From NCBI GenBank assembly GCA_029207755.1, contig JARCOQ010000003.1, forward strand, positions 46,334,144 to 46,398,143: a stretch of 64,000 nucleotides of DNA, in the 5' to 3' direction. Below the pieces are notes generated by a model. That model was given only the letters and a program-made list of their open reading frames with translations, had not been told where the DNA came from and made no database searches. Position numbers and translations under genes: made by a program. This stretch comes from Chamaea fasciata (lineage: Eukaryota > Chordata > Aves > Passeriformes > Sylviidae). Below, one piece after another: positions 10,701 to 24,535 of the stretch. Position 1 is the stretch's first letter. Every line of letters begins with the position of its first letter.

Positions 10701-13700
10701 AGGGAAATATTTGATTACATCAGCGAAAGAAAATAAAGGCCCAGTCATAACAAGGCAGTTGTGTTTCCAGGTTTTCTTCAAATGAAAACCTTTCTGCTTT
10801 TCCCCTTTCTTCATCTAACTTTTGTTTGTTTATGGATACAAAGAAAAGCTTTTGTATATATTGATAAATATTAAAAAGCAGTTATTAAATTTGGAGATTA
10901 GCAGGCCTTGGCAACACAGGTCCTGGACGGGAAAGAAAGCTAAGGCATGCCTGGAAGCTAATGAGTAGGTTGAAGGAAATGTGTTATTTGTGTCCAACTT
11001 TAAAGACCACCTGATTTGGTTGAGATCAGTTGTGCCTTGTGACTTTTGGCATCTTGAGCACACATGTGAATTTACTTCTAAGGCAGAGATAGGCAAGACT
11101 GTATTGAATGTGGAATAAAATGTTGAACCATTGGGAATAAAGTTTTACAAATTTGGGTTGTAGGGAATAGTGCCTATCAGGTTGGACTGACAAAAGATGC
11201 TGTTAGTAATAGATGCCCAAAAAGACATCAGAGGAGCTTCTTACTTTAAAAGAGCTAGACAGAAAGAACTGTGGCTTTCCAGCAGTCTGTGAGAACCTGG
11301 CACAGACTTCTGCCTTCACATCACAAATCACCACAGAAACTAAAAGGGTAAAGAGGACAGAATTAAATACTTGCTGAGAGGAGGCTAAGTACCAGGAAAA
11401 CACAATATGAAATTTGCCAAAGATGCATATGGTGCCTAAAAGATTTGGTAGACAGACAAATATATGTTTTCCTTCGAAATAAATTGATATAATTAGGGGA
11501 GGTTTATAAATGTGCCTCTGTAAGCTGCAAAGATACTGCATTAGAACCTGAAGAGAAATCAAGGTGGAAGGATATGTGCCATTTAATGTTTGGGTGGGGA
11601 TGCATCTTGTTGATATTTTTAGAAAGATATTTTGTACTCTGTGCTATTGCTATATCATAATTGAGGAATTGTCTGGTATTTAAAAATAATTCTAAAATCT
11701 TCAGCTTCTGAAAGTTGATATATGAAAGCTTCTGAAAGAGGTATTCTTACCTTTTCCTATACATGTCACATATATATGTCACTAAACTACATATAGCAAA
11801 AGGTAGGGATAAAAGAATAGTTTAATATTCTGTCTCAGCTTATCCTGTTATACATATGTCATATGTAAGAAAATTCACTGTGGGGGAAAGGTGTAAAATC
11901 TTAGTCACTATGAAAGCAAAATTTCAAGGAGCTTATGTTCAAGTTAGGGAGACCGTGCTTCACAGACTTGCTAATCTGGAAGAATGCCGAAAGCACTGTC
12001 ACAGCCTATCACAAATATTTTCATATATTTTGAAGCTCTGGTGATGGCAAAGCTATAATACCTGCTTTTTATAAAAAGTAAAATATTATTATTGCAAATA
12101 ATCAAGCCAATTTTCATCATGTTTGTTGACTGCAGCAGCAAGCAAGTCTTTGGAACAAATCTTGAAGGAGGAAATGATAAGGTATAATTAACTATTGAGT
12201 TTATGACAAAAGGGTAAAGAAAACAAAATGCAGCATGGTTTTAGCAAAGATCAGAAAGACTACATTGATAACATTTTATTTACAGCTGCTTTCTAGACAG
12301 GACAAGAGTGGTAAGAAGGCATTCATCTGCATTTCCATACATAATGGTAACACTGCAAATCATTTGTCTGAAGAAGAAAAGTCCTGGTGGTTTTAGATAA
12401 GGGACTCTGTCATGTTACTTCACTGCCACCAGAGGAACAGTGTCATTTTGGCCTGCTCCTCCCTAGTGTTGTAAATGATGGGTTCAGTCAGACTGTGGAA
12501 AGTTTATTACGTAATTAACACAAGACTAGATCTGTGTCCTGACCTTTGTCCTGATCATAGCACTTGTAGGACTTGATATTTTCATTACCAAGTAAAATTC
12601 TCATTCTACTTCTGTCTTTCTATATTATGACACAAATTTCAAAATTAGGAACTGAGCTGACCTTAGGATTTCATTTATCAGGATGAAAGTCTGCATTAAT
12701 TAGATTTTCACATGCTTTCTAGCATGATTTGTGGAAATATGGTGTATGTTTAAGTAATCTAATAACAGGCCACTGGGTTATATGCTGAAATTGGTGGTGT
12801 TGTCATGTCTCATAGTCAGCACAGATGAACAGGTTGTTTTAAAATACAGCTGCTTGGTTCAGTCAAGGAAAACTATAGATCAAATAGGAGATGCAATTTT
12901 TAAAAAACTGTTTGCAGCATCCTTTCTGGGATTAATTTTTACTTCCTTAATTCAGTGATCTCTCTTTTTCACCTTAAATTTTATAGAATCCTTTTTTGAA
13001 ATTTTGTCAGACGTCTGCTTTTTTTTCCGTCAGGACATTTCTAGGAGAATTTCAGGGCCATTTCAATGAGGTGCTACTTTTGCCCTACATGCACTGTGGT
13101 GGCCCTTGGGGCAGTGGCAGGATTCTCTTCCAGTGGCAGCTAATGCCCTTGTTCCCAAAAGTGAGCATGCACACATGTTCCCTAGCTCTCTTTGGGATGT
13201 CTCAAGCACTTGAAGCTGTTAGCATTACGAGATGCTCTTTCTTTTTCTGTGTAATATGTTGCTCATTCTTAGCTGAGTCAAAAAATTAGTTATATGCTTT
13301 TTAAAGCTGTCTTGCACAAGCCAGAGTGTTTAAATTTTTAGTGATAATCGTAAGGCTAAAATAATAGGGAAAAATACCCGCTTGAGTTGCACAGGGTTTG
13401 ATGTATTCTGGTCATATCCTTAGAGCTAGTGACGAGTTATATGGAAAATTTTTAATGCTAAACAAGGGTACTATGAGAGATAGAACATTGTAGACAGAGC
13501 GAGATTGAGGTGCCAAGAAATTCAGACAACTTGGAAAAGTAAAACCTAGTGTTTACTTTGACAATCAAGTACAGGATTGACAAATGTAAAATTATTAATT
13601 CATAGTTTTATTCTAGTTGTTTGAATATTCTATGAATGTATTCAATCAATACATTATTCACTGTAATTTAATAAATAGATATTTCTCACTTTGAAATTAC

Positions 13701-16690
13701 ATTGAACTGTGCGTAGGCAGACATAGAAAACTGTGGGAAAGAGGGAGATAGTGTTGATATGTCTTTTTCTTAATTCTCAGGCTTAGACAGGCTTTCTACT
13801 TTGACTTCTGAATTTAAGATGATGTGTGGGTTTAGCTCATACCATCCATGTGAACACAGCCAGGAAATCTGGAGGCAGAACATCAGAAAAGAAAGCAAAA
13901 TCTTCTTTGGTATTTCCAGACATCTCTGACTTTATTAATGTTCTAAATACTAAAATAAAAGATATAAATAAATATTTTATGTATAATATGACAATATACA
14001 GTAAAAAGATATCAATATATAACATCTGTGGGGTTTTTCCCCCTTAGAAACACAGGCTTTTATAAAACCAGTGAAGGCAGAGATCCGCTGTTATGCTGAT
14101 AATAACAACAAAAGGAAATATATTTGACACTATTACAGCAATGTGTGCCCTAACTGTAGACCTTGACCAATTTTGTTATATTTAAGGTTTATGTTGCCTG
14201 GAAATTATAGACTTAAAACATATTTTATTTTGTGTTTATTTAAAGCAGAAGGCTTTTTTTTTTTTTTTCCTTTCTTTTTGTTATGAAACTATATTGTGTG
14301 GAGGCCTGTTGCTTACTAGGTTTTCCATGTTTTATGTAACCAGGCTGTGAGAAATCTGTCACATGATTTTAGGAAAGTATCTGTCAATAAAAAATTCAAT
14401 CCCTTAAAAATTTTTAAAAAAGAAAAAAAGAAAATAAAACAGCTAAAGCAACCTCACAGGATGAGAAATCTAGAACAGTTTACCAGTCTAAATCAGAAGA
14501 GGATTAGAAACTCTGCAGTGAAAAAGAACAATAAATAAAGTTTCTAATCCTGGAACATTGGGCATAATCTCCCAGGTCAATCTTCATACTAACAACAAAA
14601 AAAAATTAAATTGTTTCTTTTATGCTGCAAATTCATATTTAATATGCACTTATGGAGTACTTGGGCTTATATTTGAAGAAAAATTGGCTAGAATACCGAT
14701 TTCTGTTTCATTTCCCAGGTTACATGTGCATCTTGGAAAACCTTTCTCAGCAGTCACATGTTACACATTATATTAAGGCTGAGTGGTACAGGTTAGCTGA
14801 AAACTGGAAATTTGACAAGATTGTGAAATGAAAGGAAATAATTAAAGTACTTTAATACATCTTTATCGTTGAGGTAACAATTTTATATGTAAAATATTAG
14901 TGTGTTTGATATATGTGAGAGCTAGTCAAGTACGTAGAACAGCAAGAAGGGGGAAATGGAGTGTGACTGATTTGCCCTGAAATATTATTCATTAAGCTTT
15001 TGCTGTATAGTTTGGGCTAATGTGATGAATGTGTGAATATGTACTGGAAATTATTTAAGAAATTGCATGCAGTTGCAACTGCTATCCCAGCTAAAAATAT
15101 GAACATCTTTGCAGTATTTTAGCTTCTCTGGCATGTTTGTCCTCTTCTGGCATTCTGGGGCATGTTTGGTGCTGCACTGTTAAGGTGCTTTGTCAGATGA
15201 CTGAGGCCTGAGTTAGCTGCTTCCTTGCTGGCAGCTTATTTAGAAAAGGAGATAAAGAAAGAAATGGAATGAAGGAATGATTCAGACTAATATGGAACAG
15301 CAGATAGCTGAAGTACAGGATTTCCTAACTTTTGAATGCAACACTTTTTTTTTCCCTCCTATTTTCTCTCTGTTGTTTAGTTTGGGGCTTTTTTTGTTGT
15401 TATTGTTTTGTTTATAAAGCCATGTTCATAATTGAAATCCTTTCTAAATGAGAAACTGTAAGAAGACTACAACTGTCTTTTCACATTTTGCAACACTGAA
15501 AGAAAACATCATAAATGGAAATTCACTTTTTGTCTATTTCTTCTTCCTTTTCCTTTATTTCCTGTACTGTCTCCCCAAAATAGAGCAAGACCTATGGTAC
15601 ATTTGACTTCAAAGCTCATAAAATCACTTTTCTGTGTGAACATTTCTAATCTTACTAAAATGGATGAAAAAAAGGGGAAAGCTGGGGGAAAGGAAGCAAG
15701 CAGATTTCAGCTTTTGAAGGTGTGAGCAATGTGTACAGAAGTCAACTCTTGAGGTGACTCAATATAGGATGTTGAGAACTGGTGTTATACTGAAGCCGTT
15801 CACTCTGCATTAGGAAGAATAAAAATGGAAAGTCTGTCTCCAGTGATGCAACTGCTGTGTTAATGGTGAAAGTGTGGTGTAGGGCTCTGGTTTCTTGGAG
15901 AGACAATCACTGAGAGTGGCAGAAGGGGGAGCTTTTGGAGTATAACTCATTTCGGTTATTAGTCTCAACTGGTGCTCACTGACAGCTGTGCTCCCGGGCT
16001 TTTGCAAATCCGGTGTAAGGAGGATAGAAGACACATCTTTAAAGATAAATGTGAGGTTATAACGGCAAGATCCTCAGGGAAGCATTATTGCAAGCTCTGC
16101 TGTAGCACAGTGCCTCAGTGCATGTGTGTGTGTGACTACTCTAGTTTTCTTCCAACTCTCACTTCCATTCGTGTCTCTTCCTTCCCTCAATAATTAAGCA
16201 AATTCAAAGCTAACAACATTTTTATGGTATTGTTGCTTCTTAAGGATTTTCTTGCTCACCTTGTAGCTCTTTGAAAAGCTTGTCTTCTGAGCATATCAAA
16301 GATCTATAAGGTTAATTCATTGAGTCAGGATTTGCTTGTATTTCTCTGTGGACAGTCCTGAACACCTTTTTTTACCCCCCTTTATACAGGGAGACAGTAT
16401 GAATGGAAGTCACACTGGAACACGGGAATTTTCATTCAGTAGTGATCAGATAACATATTCTACAGAGATGGCTTTCATGAACAGTGGTGTTCAATTCTTG
16501 ATCATAGGGATTGGAGGACCTGTTGTGTCATAGTGGAGGAGATCAGATCAGTAGTGCTTCATCTTCATGGGAATGGGAGAAAGAGGCAGATCATATAGAG
16601 GTGGATAACAAGGAACTTGGAAGCTGAGCCAGAAGATTCTGGCTGAGTCACAGTAGCAAAATTATAACTAAATATCCACAGAATGCCAGA

Positions 16691-16716
16691 GTACCTGATA
16701 CTTGTACCTGATACTT
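16691..16716. repeat. Exact 13-bp tandem duplication
   Basis: GTACCTGATACTT occurs twice back to back with no mismatch, which suggests a fairly recent slippage or templated duplication. It is intronic and no function is suggested. Confidence 0.9.
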
Positions 16717-17189
16717 CCAAATTAATCTCATGTTCTCATTCCTTTAGTTGATTAATTGTGTAATCCTTTGCAAGAGAAGAAATAAATAAAAGTCTTTTTA
16801 TCTCTTACTGGGGTTTGATAAGTCATTCTAAGCTCCTAAAAATATTTCCTTAGTTTATAGTTGCCTTACTTGCTGAAGACTTTTGGCAGGATCCTCAGAA
16901 TATTGATTGATCTAAAGCTGAAGTTCCTGTCTAATTAAAAATTTAGTATGCTTCCCATCCCTTGCCAAAATAATTAAGGGAAAGGTAAGAATACAGTTCA
17001 AGAACTTCATGACCTGGGATTTCTAGGAAGAAACGTTTTAAACATGAATAGTGATAATTTAACCTCTTAGGGGAAAGAAAGATCTCAGAGACCTTGGTTT
17101 TAGCTTTTACTCTTTCATGGCAGGTAAAGGCAGTCAAGAGAAATTTTTTGCCATTCCATTTAAACCTGTAGCAGAAATTAGCCAATCAT

Positions 17190-17252
17190 CTAATAATTAT
17201 TAATTTATTAATCATTTAATGATTCCAGATTATTTGCAAATGTCTTCACCTG
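17190..17252. promoter_or_regulatory. Possible enhancer: homeodomain, octamer-like and E-box motifs
   Basis: An AT-rich block contains TAATTA (17194-17199) and further TTAAT cores, the palindromic octamer-like ATTTGCAAAT (17232-17241), and CACCTG (17247-17252). This grouping resembles neural enhancers bound by POU, homeodomain and bHLH or ZEB factors. AT-rich sequence yields such cores easily, so confidence is low. Confidence 0.22.
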
Positions 17253-19677
17253 ATGGCAAGCTATTTATATGAGGTGATTAAGGTGTCTGAGGCCAAAAGC
17301 TGTTGGTGCTACCTTTTATTTATAAACTAGCAATGTAAAATTGTTGCTCAAAATCTTGTATTTGAATGAAATTTAGCCTGAAATCAGTTTAAATCAAACT
17401 GTTGATTCTTCTAGGTTAAAAAGTACTTGCTAGTATAATTAAATAATTTTTACTCTCATATTTATGCCAAGACTACTTCATGCTCAGATGGACAAAATTA
17501 TATAATTCCTCTTACTATAATCTGCATTAATCAAATTCATTAGTGACTTTTTTTCACATATACTTATTTATGTTGTTTGAAAGCTAAAGTATTTTTAGAA
17601 AATAGTTAAAAACTACTATAAAAATTAAACTCCAACTGAATAGCAATTAAGATTCTGAACAATGTAATTGAACTTGAGCAAGGCTGTTAAATGCTATAAA
17701 AATTAGCAAATGAATGGATGGATTAAGAGGGGGAAAAAGCCTCATTTCCTGTTTTATAATTTACAGATATTGTTCCTGCTAATTAGGTCCAAACAAAAGG
17801 AAGGGGTTATTCTGGTTCTGAATATGCAGGAGAAGAGACTGTAAACTTGGCAAGATTATTTAAATGTTGAAATGTCCAGAGGAAAAAAAAAAAGAAAATC
17901 TATCAAGTCTGACATTCAATAGTCGTGGATAATATAGCCTGCAGAAACATGTCATTTTTTTGCATAATTCTTTCTTTTTGGGTGTGAGCAGAGTGATCCT
18001 CTGTGGTCAGCAAGAAAGACTGCCTTGAACTAGTAAATTATTTTGAAGAATTAACAGCTGAAGTGTGATAGAGGGATGTGTTGAATAAGCGTTTTTGTTG
18101 GCATTGCATTTTAGGTGGTGTACTCAAGGAACAGAGGCAAACTAACTGGCAAACATAACAAAATTTATGTCTCAGAGAAGTTTCTCATCGCTTATCTCCA
18201 GTTTTATTCCTTTGAATGTATTGTATTTCATCTAAATAAAGGGCTAGCAAACTTGGGCTAATAATCAGATAATTATCAGATCTTTAGATGCCAAGAAGAA
18301 AATCTTAGAAACAACTTCAACAATTTCAATGCATTGTTTATTTTAGGGTGTATTGCCACATGAAGTTAAAATAATACAGAAACTTCTAGCCAAATGTCAC
18401 TTACAGTATCCCTTTAAAATTGCTTCCAGATGTTTAAAAGAAAAATCTTTTTAGTATGTTCAGAAAGCCTGGGAAATTTAACGTTTTGAACAAAGTCAAT
18501 GTTCAATCAGAAATCTTGCATGTAAAAACCAGTAGAATTATAATTATAAATATTATTGTGTAAAGCTAAATTACACTAAAATGCTCTCTTAATACAGTTT
18601 TGGGTTTTGTTTGTTTGTTTCAAATACGTTTGGCTTTGAATGAGTGGGTGGAAAAAACAGGCTATAGAAACTTATTCAGGTATGAACTGTATTCCCAGCT
18701 CGTTTATACTCAAACATGAAATCAACTTTATTACTCCATTTGTCTTTTCTCCTTCAGTAGTTTTGTTTCATCTCTTCATCAATATCATGTGAATCTGAAC
18801 TTTGGCATCTTTTTACATCTGACATTTTAGAGCTTAAGCAACTTAATATTCTTAAAAATATAGATTTTACTGCAACCTGAGTATGTAACTAATTTTTATA
18901 GTCTATTTTGGGCTAAACCCACAAAGAATTGTCATATTTCAAACCACTAACATTTTCTCCTCTAATATATTTTATAACATAAGCTTTCTTTCATGTTCTG
19001 GTTGGATAACAAAAGAAAACACTTTGATCATGAAATCTGGCCTTTTAAGAGGAATAAATATCTTCTTACTCTTTAAAAGCTTTACTTCTCTGAATTGCTG
19101 CTTGTGGCACTGCATTTTAGTTCAGAGCACTCCACCACTCTGAAGCTGCATACAATACAATTTTAAACAGAATAGTTATGAAGGCTTTTATTGAGAATTT
19201 CTCCAAAGAAACAGAGCAAAATTTCTCAAAGACTGTAATAATTTTATGATTTTAAAAAACAAAGGCTCATTCCAGGAGTTGAGAGGCTAAACTTTATACT
19301 AACTTTGTGGGACATCTTTGGAAGAAGTTTCATCTCTCGCTAATATCTTGATTTTTCCCTTCACAACAATTGTATAGAAAATTGATGCCACGATAACAGC
19401 TCATGGTTTTTATTCCTACTTCACACTACAGCCAGCACATATAATATATACACATATTTTCTTGAATATCCTAATTATTCAATATCCAGATAACTTACAA
19501 TCATTATGCAGAAATATTTTCTATTTAAAACTTACTATCAGATTTATTTCTAAAGATTTTTTTATTTAATATTTTTTACTTCTAATTATTCAGATTTTCG
19601 ACACGCATTGTAACGCCTAAGTACTTGTGTCCTGCGTGTAGCTACAAATTCTTATTGATCTCTCATCACCTTGGCAG

Positions 19678-19844
19678 GACGAACTCTGCTGGAAAAGCTC
19701 TTCAGCCAGCAGGAAAATGCACCACAAGAAGAAGCAGAAAAACTGTGTTCCCGCATTATTGCAATGGGTCTTTTGCTTCCATTCACTGACTGCTTCAGAG
19801 AGCCATGTAAACAGAGTGCCAAGCAAAGCACACCCACGTTTGAT
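19678..19844 (+). CDS. FMN2: FMN2 coding exon 2 ([13 protein letters not shown] block)
   Basis: This 167-nt exon completes the split Gly codon and encodes [20 protein letters not shown], then [21 protein letters not shown], then [14 protein letters not shown]. It is one of the best conserved parts of FMN2 outside FH1 and FH2, which suggests a structured or partner-binding helix pair, but I know of no assigned function. The acceptor is CTTGGCAG at 19670-19677 and the donor is GAT followed by GTAAGT at 19845, a strong site. Entry phase is 1 and exit phase is 0. Skipping it would join exon 1 to exon 3 out of frame and reach a stop within about eleven codons. Confidence 0.95.
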
Positions 19845-22011
19845 GTAAGTACTGAAAAAGTTGTCTTTTGTCTCTTTTGTGAAGCAGGACATGATTTTCT
19901 AATAGTTTATCCCTCCTGAAACAATTCAGTTTGTCATTTTAATGAAGATTGACTTTAGGAGAGTGCCCAGCTATTTTTCTGTGCTCGGGTATGTATGCTT
20001 TTGTATACACATACGCATGTTCTCCTATAACTTGGCGTCTTAACTTTTTACGTGATATCTTAGTCTTAGTCTGTTCTTCATTTGTAGTTTTCATTGTTGT
20101 CTTCTTTGAATCAAAGCACTTGGTATGACTACCAAGATTTCCATCATTATCTGCTCTACCAAAAAATATAAATTAAAGGAAAAAGAGAAAACAGCAGGTC
20201 ACAAAATTTTACAGAACACAAACTGGATGTCTGTGCTAGGTGGTTTTTTTTTCCTTGAAAATACTTTTGATACAAAATTGTGCAGGTGTCAATGCAAATA
20301 TGCTGGCATGCCACATAAAGTGTTATCTGTACCTGTGGGCTACCTGGTCAGATGCTTGCCTGCTGGTACAAACCTGGGGGTAGACGTAACTGTACATACT
20401 TTTCCTTTCTCTTGGATAATCAATTTAACATTAAAACATTTCTGGTTGTAACCCATGGTACTTTGTACTCTTTTAAGTGGCTAAAGATAATTAGGGATTT
20501 TCTCTTCACTAATTAGCTTCAAAATAGTATACAAATATTAACATAATGTTTAATCTGTTTAATTTTTTGCTGGTATAGTTAAGATCACCCCTATTCTATA
20601 CATATAAGCTGAAGTTTGGTTACAAATGCTCAAAAATGGATTGGCCTAGATATGAGAGAACATGATTACTTCTTCACTCTTTAGATCTTTCTCAACCCTC
20701 CTAAAAATAGTTTAACACAACTGCTGAAGGGAAAACTGAGAGAATATTTTTTTTCCAATCAATTCTTATACAAGCTTTCCTAAATAACCCAGTTTATCTA
20801 CAGAGTCATCCCATTGTTAGGTCCCTCTAACAATGTTATATGTATAGGCTTTGGTGTCACTTTGGGTTTTTTGAGATGCAACACTTGAAACATTTTTTTT
20901 AACTGGTTTTTGAAATTAATTGAAAAATGCAATTTAACTATAAAACTGAGGTTACTCATGCAACTTAAAATCACACTGCATTTGAAAGTGCTTGTGGTTG
21001 AATATACTCATAAAAGTTACTGGGAAAGACAAGTTTCTTATTTTTCAGGTTGTTTAAAAGAGTCTGGTAATGTTTTCCACTCTCCTGCTGTTACCATATA
21101 TTCAACAATCTCCTTTAGATTATTAAATACCATATTTTTTAAAAGCTTCCCCTGTATTATAAACAGATTTTTTTTATCCATCTCAGAGTTTGCAAAGAAA
21201 CAGAAAAGGCTCTTTTTTAACTGATATACCATGCTTTGTCTGAGTAACAGATATTTTATTTATCTTTTGTTTAACGTATCCATAAGGAGGGACAGGGTAG
21301 TAGCCTGGTGCCACGTTAACCATCTGCCAAGGTCAGGAATTTAAGATGTTGCTGGATTAGCAGTGGTCTTAATTTGACTTGCTCTATCAGTAAGCCACAA
21401 ATGTCACAGCTTCTGTGACTACCTTTCTGTATAAATCCCCTAAATAGATGGCACTCCTGGTAAAGCAATGCCAGATACGGAGAATGGCCCTGCTATGTAA
21501 CCAGTACTTCATCGTACTCCAAAGGGGCTTAAAACTCTCTTCAGCACCAGGTCTCCACAATTGAATTCCACACAGTGCAGAGCTGAGAGCTGCTGATGCT
21601 GAGTTTTGCAGTATGTTTTTACTCCAGCCTTGGTGACAACAGTACAGGAATACCTATCAGTTTATTCATTACACATTCTCTGAAACAAAAATATTGAGAA
21701 CTTGCACTATAAGTTCTAATGGCTGGAAACTTAAAAATTGTGCATTCCTTGCTTCTTGGGGTAAATTTAAAGTATTTTACAGAAAATAAATGCTAATTGT
21801 TATGTAAGGGAATGAAACAATTAAAAATTAGCTTGAAAAGAATTATGGTGATGCTGAATATTACTTAAAAAGGACCTCTAAGGGTGGTGAATTTTGTCCT
21901 CTCTTGCATCCCTCTCCATGTGTGTACTTCGGGGGTTTTTTCCTATTCACATTTTTCTTGTTTGTTTGTATTTTTTAAAATTCTTTAGAGCAAAACTTTA
22001 ATGTTGATCTA

Positions 22012-22224
22012 ACAGTTGGTTTAAAAGACATAGGATTCAGGGCCTAATTAAGGACTAGCCTTAATACCTAAATTTCACCAATTTAGAATTAGGATGAACA
22101 TCTTTTTTGACCTTACTCCAAAACTGGGAGCAGAGCCAGACCCCTATTCTTTCTTTATCTTTGAGTTCATTAGACCCACAGTTCAATTTTGGATTGCCTC
22201 CAGTTTGGCTGACATCTTTTTCCC
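22012..22224 (+). repeat. 212-bp duplicated sequence, copy A
   Basis: This segment aligns end to end with 24128-24339 in the same orientation, by eye at roughly 85 percent identity. Shared landmarks are TTAATACCTA, TTTGACCTTACTCCAAAACT, AGAGCCAGACCC and GATTGCCTCCAGTTTGGCT. It has no CR1 sequence on either side, unlike copy B. It could be one copy of a dispersed repeat family that I do not recognise, or the source of a local duplication. Confidence 0.85.
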
Positions 22225-24084
22225 TTAGCTGAAGCTGCCATCAGCAAAGGTCCTGTAGCTCTGTCCTGGTCCCTGCCAGTCTGTGGGCCTTCCTCCCTTC
22301 TTCATGAAGCCATGGTGCTTGCCTGTTCCTTACTGTTACTTCTTTGGCTATTTTGATTTTCATCTTAATCTGATGCTTGTAAAGTCTTGTAGGTCACTCT
22401 TTGAATTTTTTTTTTTTTTTTGGCAGGATTTCCAACACTTCTTCCACTGAAACCCCACCTTTAATCTTTTTCTCCTTTTGTGACTTATCTCTTGTATTTC
22501 TGACTTTAAAGTACTATTTTTTTTAATTGAATAAAATCCACGATTCCCTTCTTGCTTTAGTGTTGTCCCACAGACTTTATTTTTTGAAGATGCTAGGTTA
22601 CAGTTTATGAAAACAATTCAGTAAATTTGGTTCACTCTATGATCTATTGCTCATGGCTTGAGATGAGTATAAACAGATTATTTAAAAGTCTTATTCTCTC
22701 ACTCTGATCCCCTTTTCTGGATTGGCTGTAGTGAATTTAATTTAACATGTCTAATGCTGAAATCTCTTCAAATGTTTGCAATTGCATATTCTGATTATAT
22801 TCTCATTTTCTGTATTATTCATGCCCACTGGTCACCTCTACTTCTCCCTGTCTTAGAAATGTTTATCCAAATCTTGTGTCTGTTTTCTCAGTAATGCAAG
22901 ATATCGGGTTTGCTTTTTTTCTCCCAACATATTTCAGGCTTCAGTGCAGGCCATTAAGGAATAGTACAGCCCTCTTTTTTGAACTTTTTTGGGATCCTAT
23001 TTCTTTCTCTTCCCCTCTGTCTGACTGCAATTAAGCAGTGCATTAGAAGTAAAGACAACTTTCACAGTTCTTAGTTTCTTGGGCTAATTTTAAAATGGCT
23101 CCTATAATTCAGTTTAATTTAAATTCTTGGCATTTGTGTGTCTGGTGTACAGTATGCTTTGTGGATGTGATGCTTAGTCCTTTTTTCATATGTGGAAAAC
23201 ATGAAGGATCAGCAAATGCCAAATGAGAGCACAAACCTTCAGAGAGATAGCAGCTGTCACTACATTTATGCTGAGGATCATTTTCAAAGGCTTAGATATT
23301 ACTCAGGTATTAGGAGAGATTTTAATGATGATTGGACATGACATGTTCATGAAGTACCTCTGAACTTTTTTGTCAATTAGCCCAAAGGACAAAAAATTTA
23401 GAATTGTTTTAAGAACTTATGAGAAAACTTGCATGTTCAATCTTGGCCTGTTTTTTCATTTTTTTTCTTTTGAAACGGTTGGTGGCAATTGGCCAAAATA
23501 AAAAATAAGTCTGAAAAATCGGGCTAAAAAGCTTTTAAAATAATATAAATGAACAAGAGTTGGTGTTTTTAAGATTTTGCTGTTGAGAAGCAGTGGAAGA
23601 TCTTGTTATAGCTCTTTGTACCTACTCTTAAAATGTAAAGAGTATCTTAAAGCATAAGTAAATGTTCAGTAGCAGGTTCTCTGTCTAGACATATGCTGCC
23701 CTTACTGCTAGTTTCCCATTTGGTAGGGAGGCTGCTAATTATTGTTTCATGTATGTCATGACAACTTACTCATCAGGCTATCTTTAGTCTTTCATGCTTC
23801 TGCTAATATTTTATAAAAGAAAAACAGAAGGTTTAACTAAAAAATAGATAAAGTCAAGCAAGTAAAAGAGCAACTTATAGAAATATAAATTAGCAAAAGC
23901 CTACACAAAGCATGTTCTCTGAAAAAAATGCTTGCCTTTTGAATAGCCATTGCCTTTTAAATTTTTTCCTTTTTAGAAGTTGAGTTATTCAAGAGGGTTT
24001 CTAAAGATTCAAATTAAAACAAAATATCTTCTGAGTGAATGATACACCAGACATTTATGCCTTGTGAAAAAGTCTTCCATTTGT

Positions 24085-24535
24085 AAATCATTGAATCACA
24101 GAATTGTTAATTTGGCAAAGTCCTCTAGCAGTTTATTTTAAAGACACAGGAATCAGGACTTAATTAAGGACTAGCCTTAATACCTACATTTCACCCATCT
24201 AGAATTAAGAGGTACATCCTTTTTGACCTTACTCCAAAACTGGGACTAGAGCCAGACCCATATTCTTTGTTTATCTCTGAGATCATCCGACCCCCAGCTC
24301 AGTTTTGGATTGCCTCCAGTTTGGCTGGTGTCCTTTTCCACATTCACATTTGCCACATCCACATTCCTTCTGAACGCTTACAGGTATGGTGATTCCACCA
24401 CTTCCCTGGGCAGCCTCTTCAATGCCTGACTACCCTTTCAATGAAGAAATCTTACCTAATACCCAATCTAAACCTCCCCTGATGCAGCTTGAGGCCTTTG
24501 CCCCTTGGCTTGTCACTTGTTAGCTGTGAGAGCTA
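24085..24535 (-). mobile_element. CR1 LINE 3' fragment, interrupted
   Basis: On the minus strand this is the 3' end of a CR1 (chicken repeat 1) non-LTR retrotransposon. The recognisable parts, read on the + strand, are the tail-side AATCATTGAATCACAGAATT near 24085 and the body from about 24340: GGTGATTCCACCACTTCCCT, GGGCAGCCTCTTCAATGCCT, AAGAAATCTTACCTAATACC and CAATCTAAACCTCCCCTGAT. CR1 copies are normally 5'-truncated, as here, and this one encodes no usable protein. About 50-60 bases expected between the two parts are missing and are replaced by the 212-bp segment at 24128-24339. It is old, judging by scattered differences from the consensus I remember. Confidence 0.85.
24128..24339 (+). 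repeat. 212-bp duplicated sequence, copy B, inside the CR1
   Basis: Copy B matches copy A (22012-22224) in direct orientation about 2.1 kb away. It lies between the two recognisable parts of the CR1 fragment, so it either inserted into the CR1 or replaced part of it. I see no target-site duplication, terminal inverted repeat or poly(A) tail at its ends, which argues against a simple transposon insertion. Confidence 0.85.

Larger units (their letters stand above)
4753..19677 (+). other. FMN2: Intron after coding exon 1 (about 14.9 kb)
   Basis: The intron begins GTGAGT and ends TTGGCAG. I found no gene, RNA gene or confident transposon in it. Contents that can be pointed to are G/T-rich tracts near 4776-4803 and 6071-6090, a C/A-rich tract near 6957-6985, an E-box plus homeodomain-like cluster at 7744-7765, a short direct repeat of CCACATTCTGAG at 8746 and 8763, an exact 13-bp tandem duplication at 16691-16716, and an AT-rich block with homeodomain, octamer-like and E-box motifs at 17190-17252. 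Minus-strand open frames at 9807-10136 and 11203-11562 fit chance lengths for this base composition. Confidence 0.85.

Noticed and set aside
11203..11562. 119-codon minus-strand open frame
   Set aside because: No family recognised, no splice or promoter context, length within chance expectation.
12424..12440. CCACCAGAGG CTCF-like motif
   Set aside because: It lacks the GGC part of the core, so the match is too weak to report as a site.
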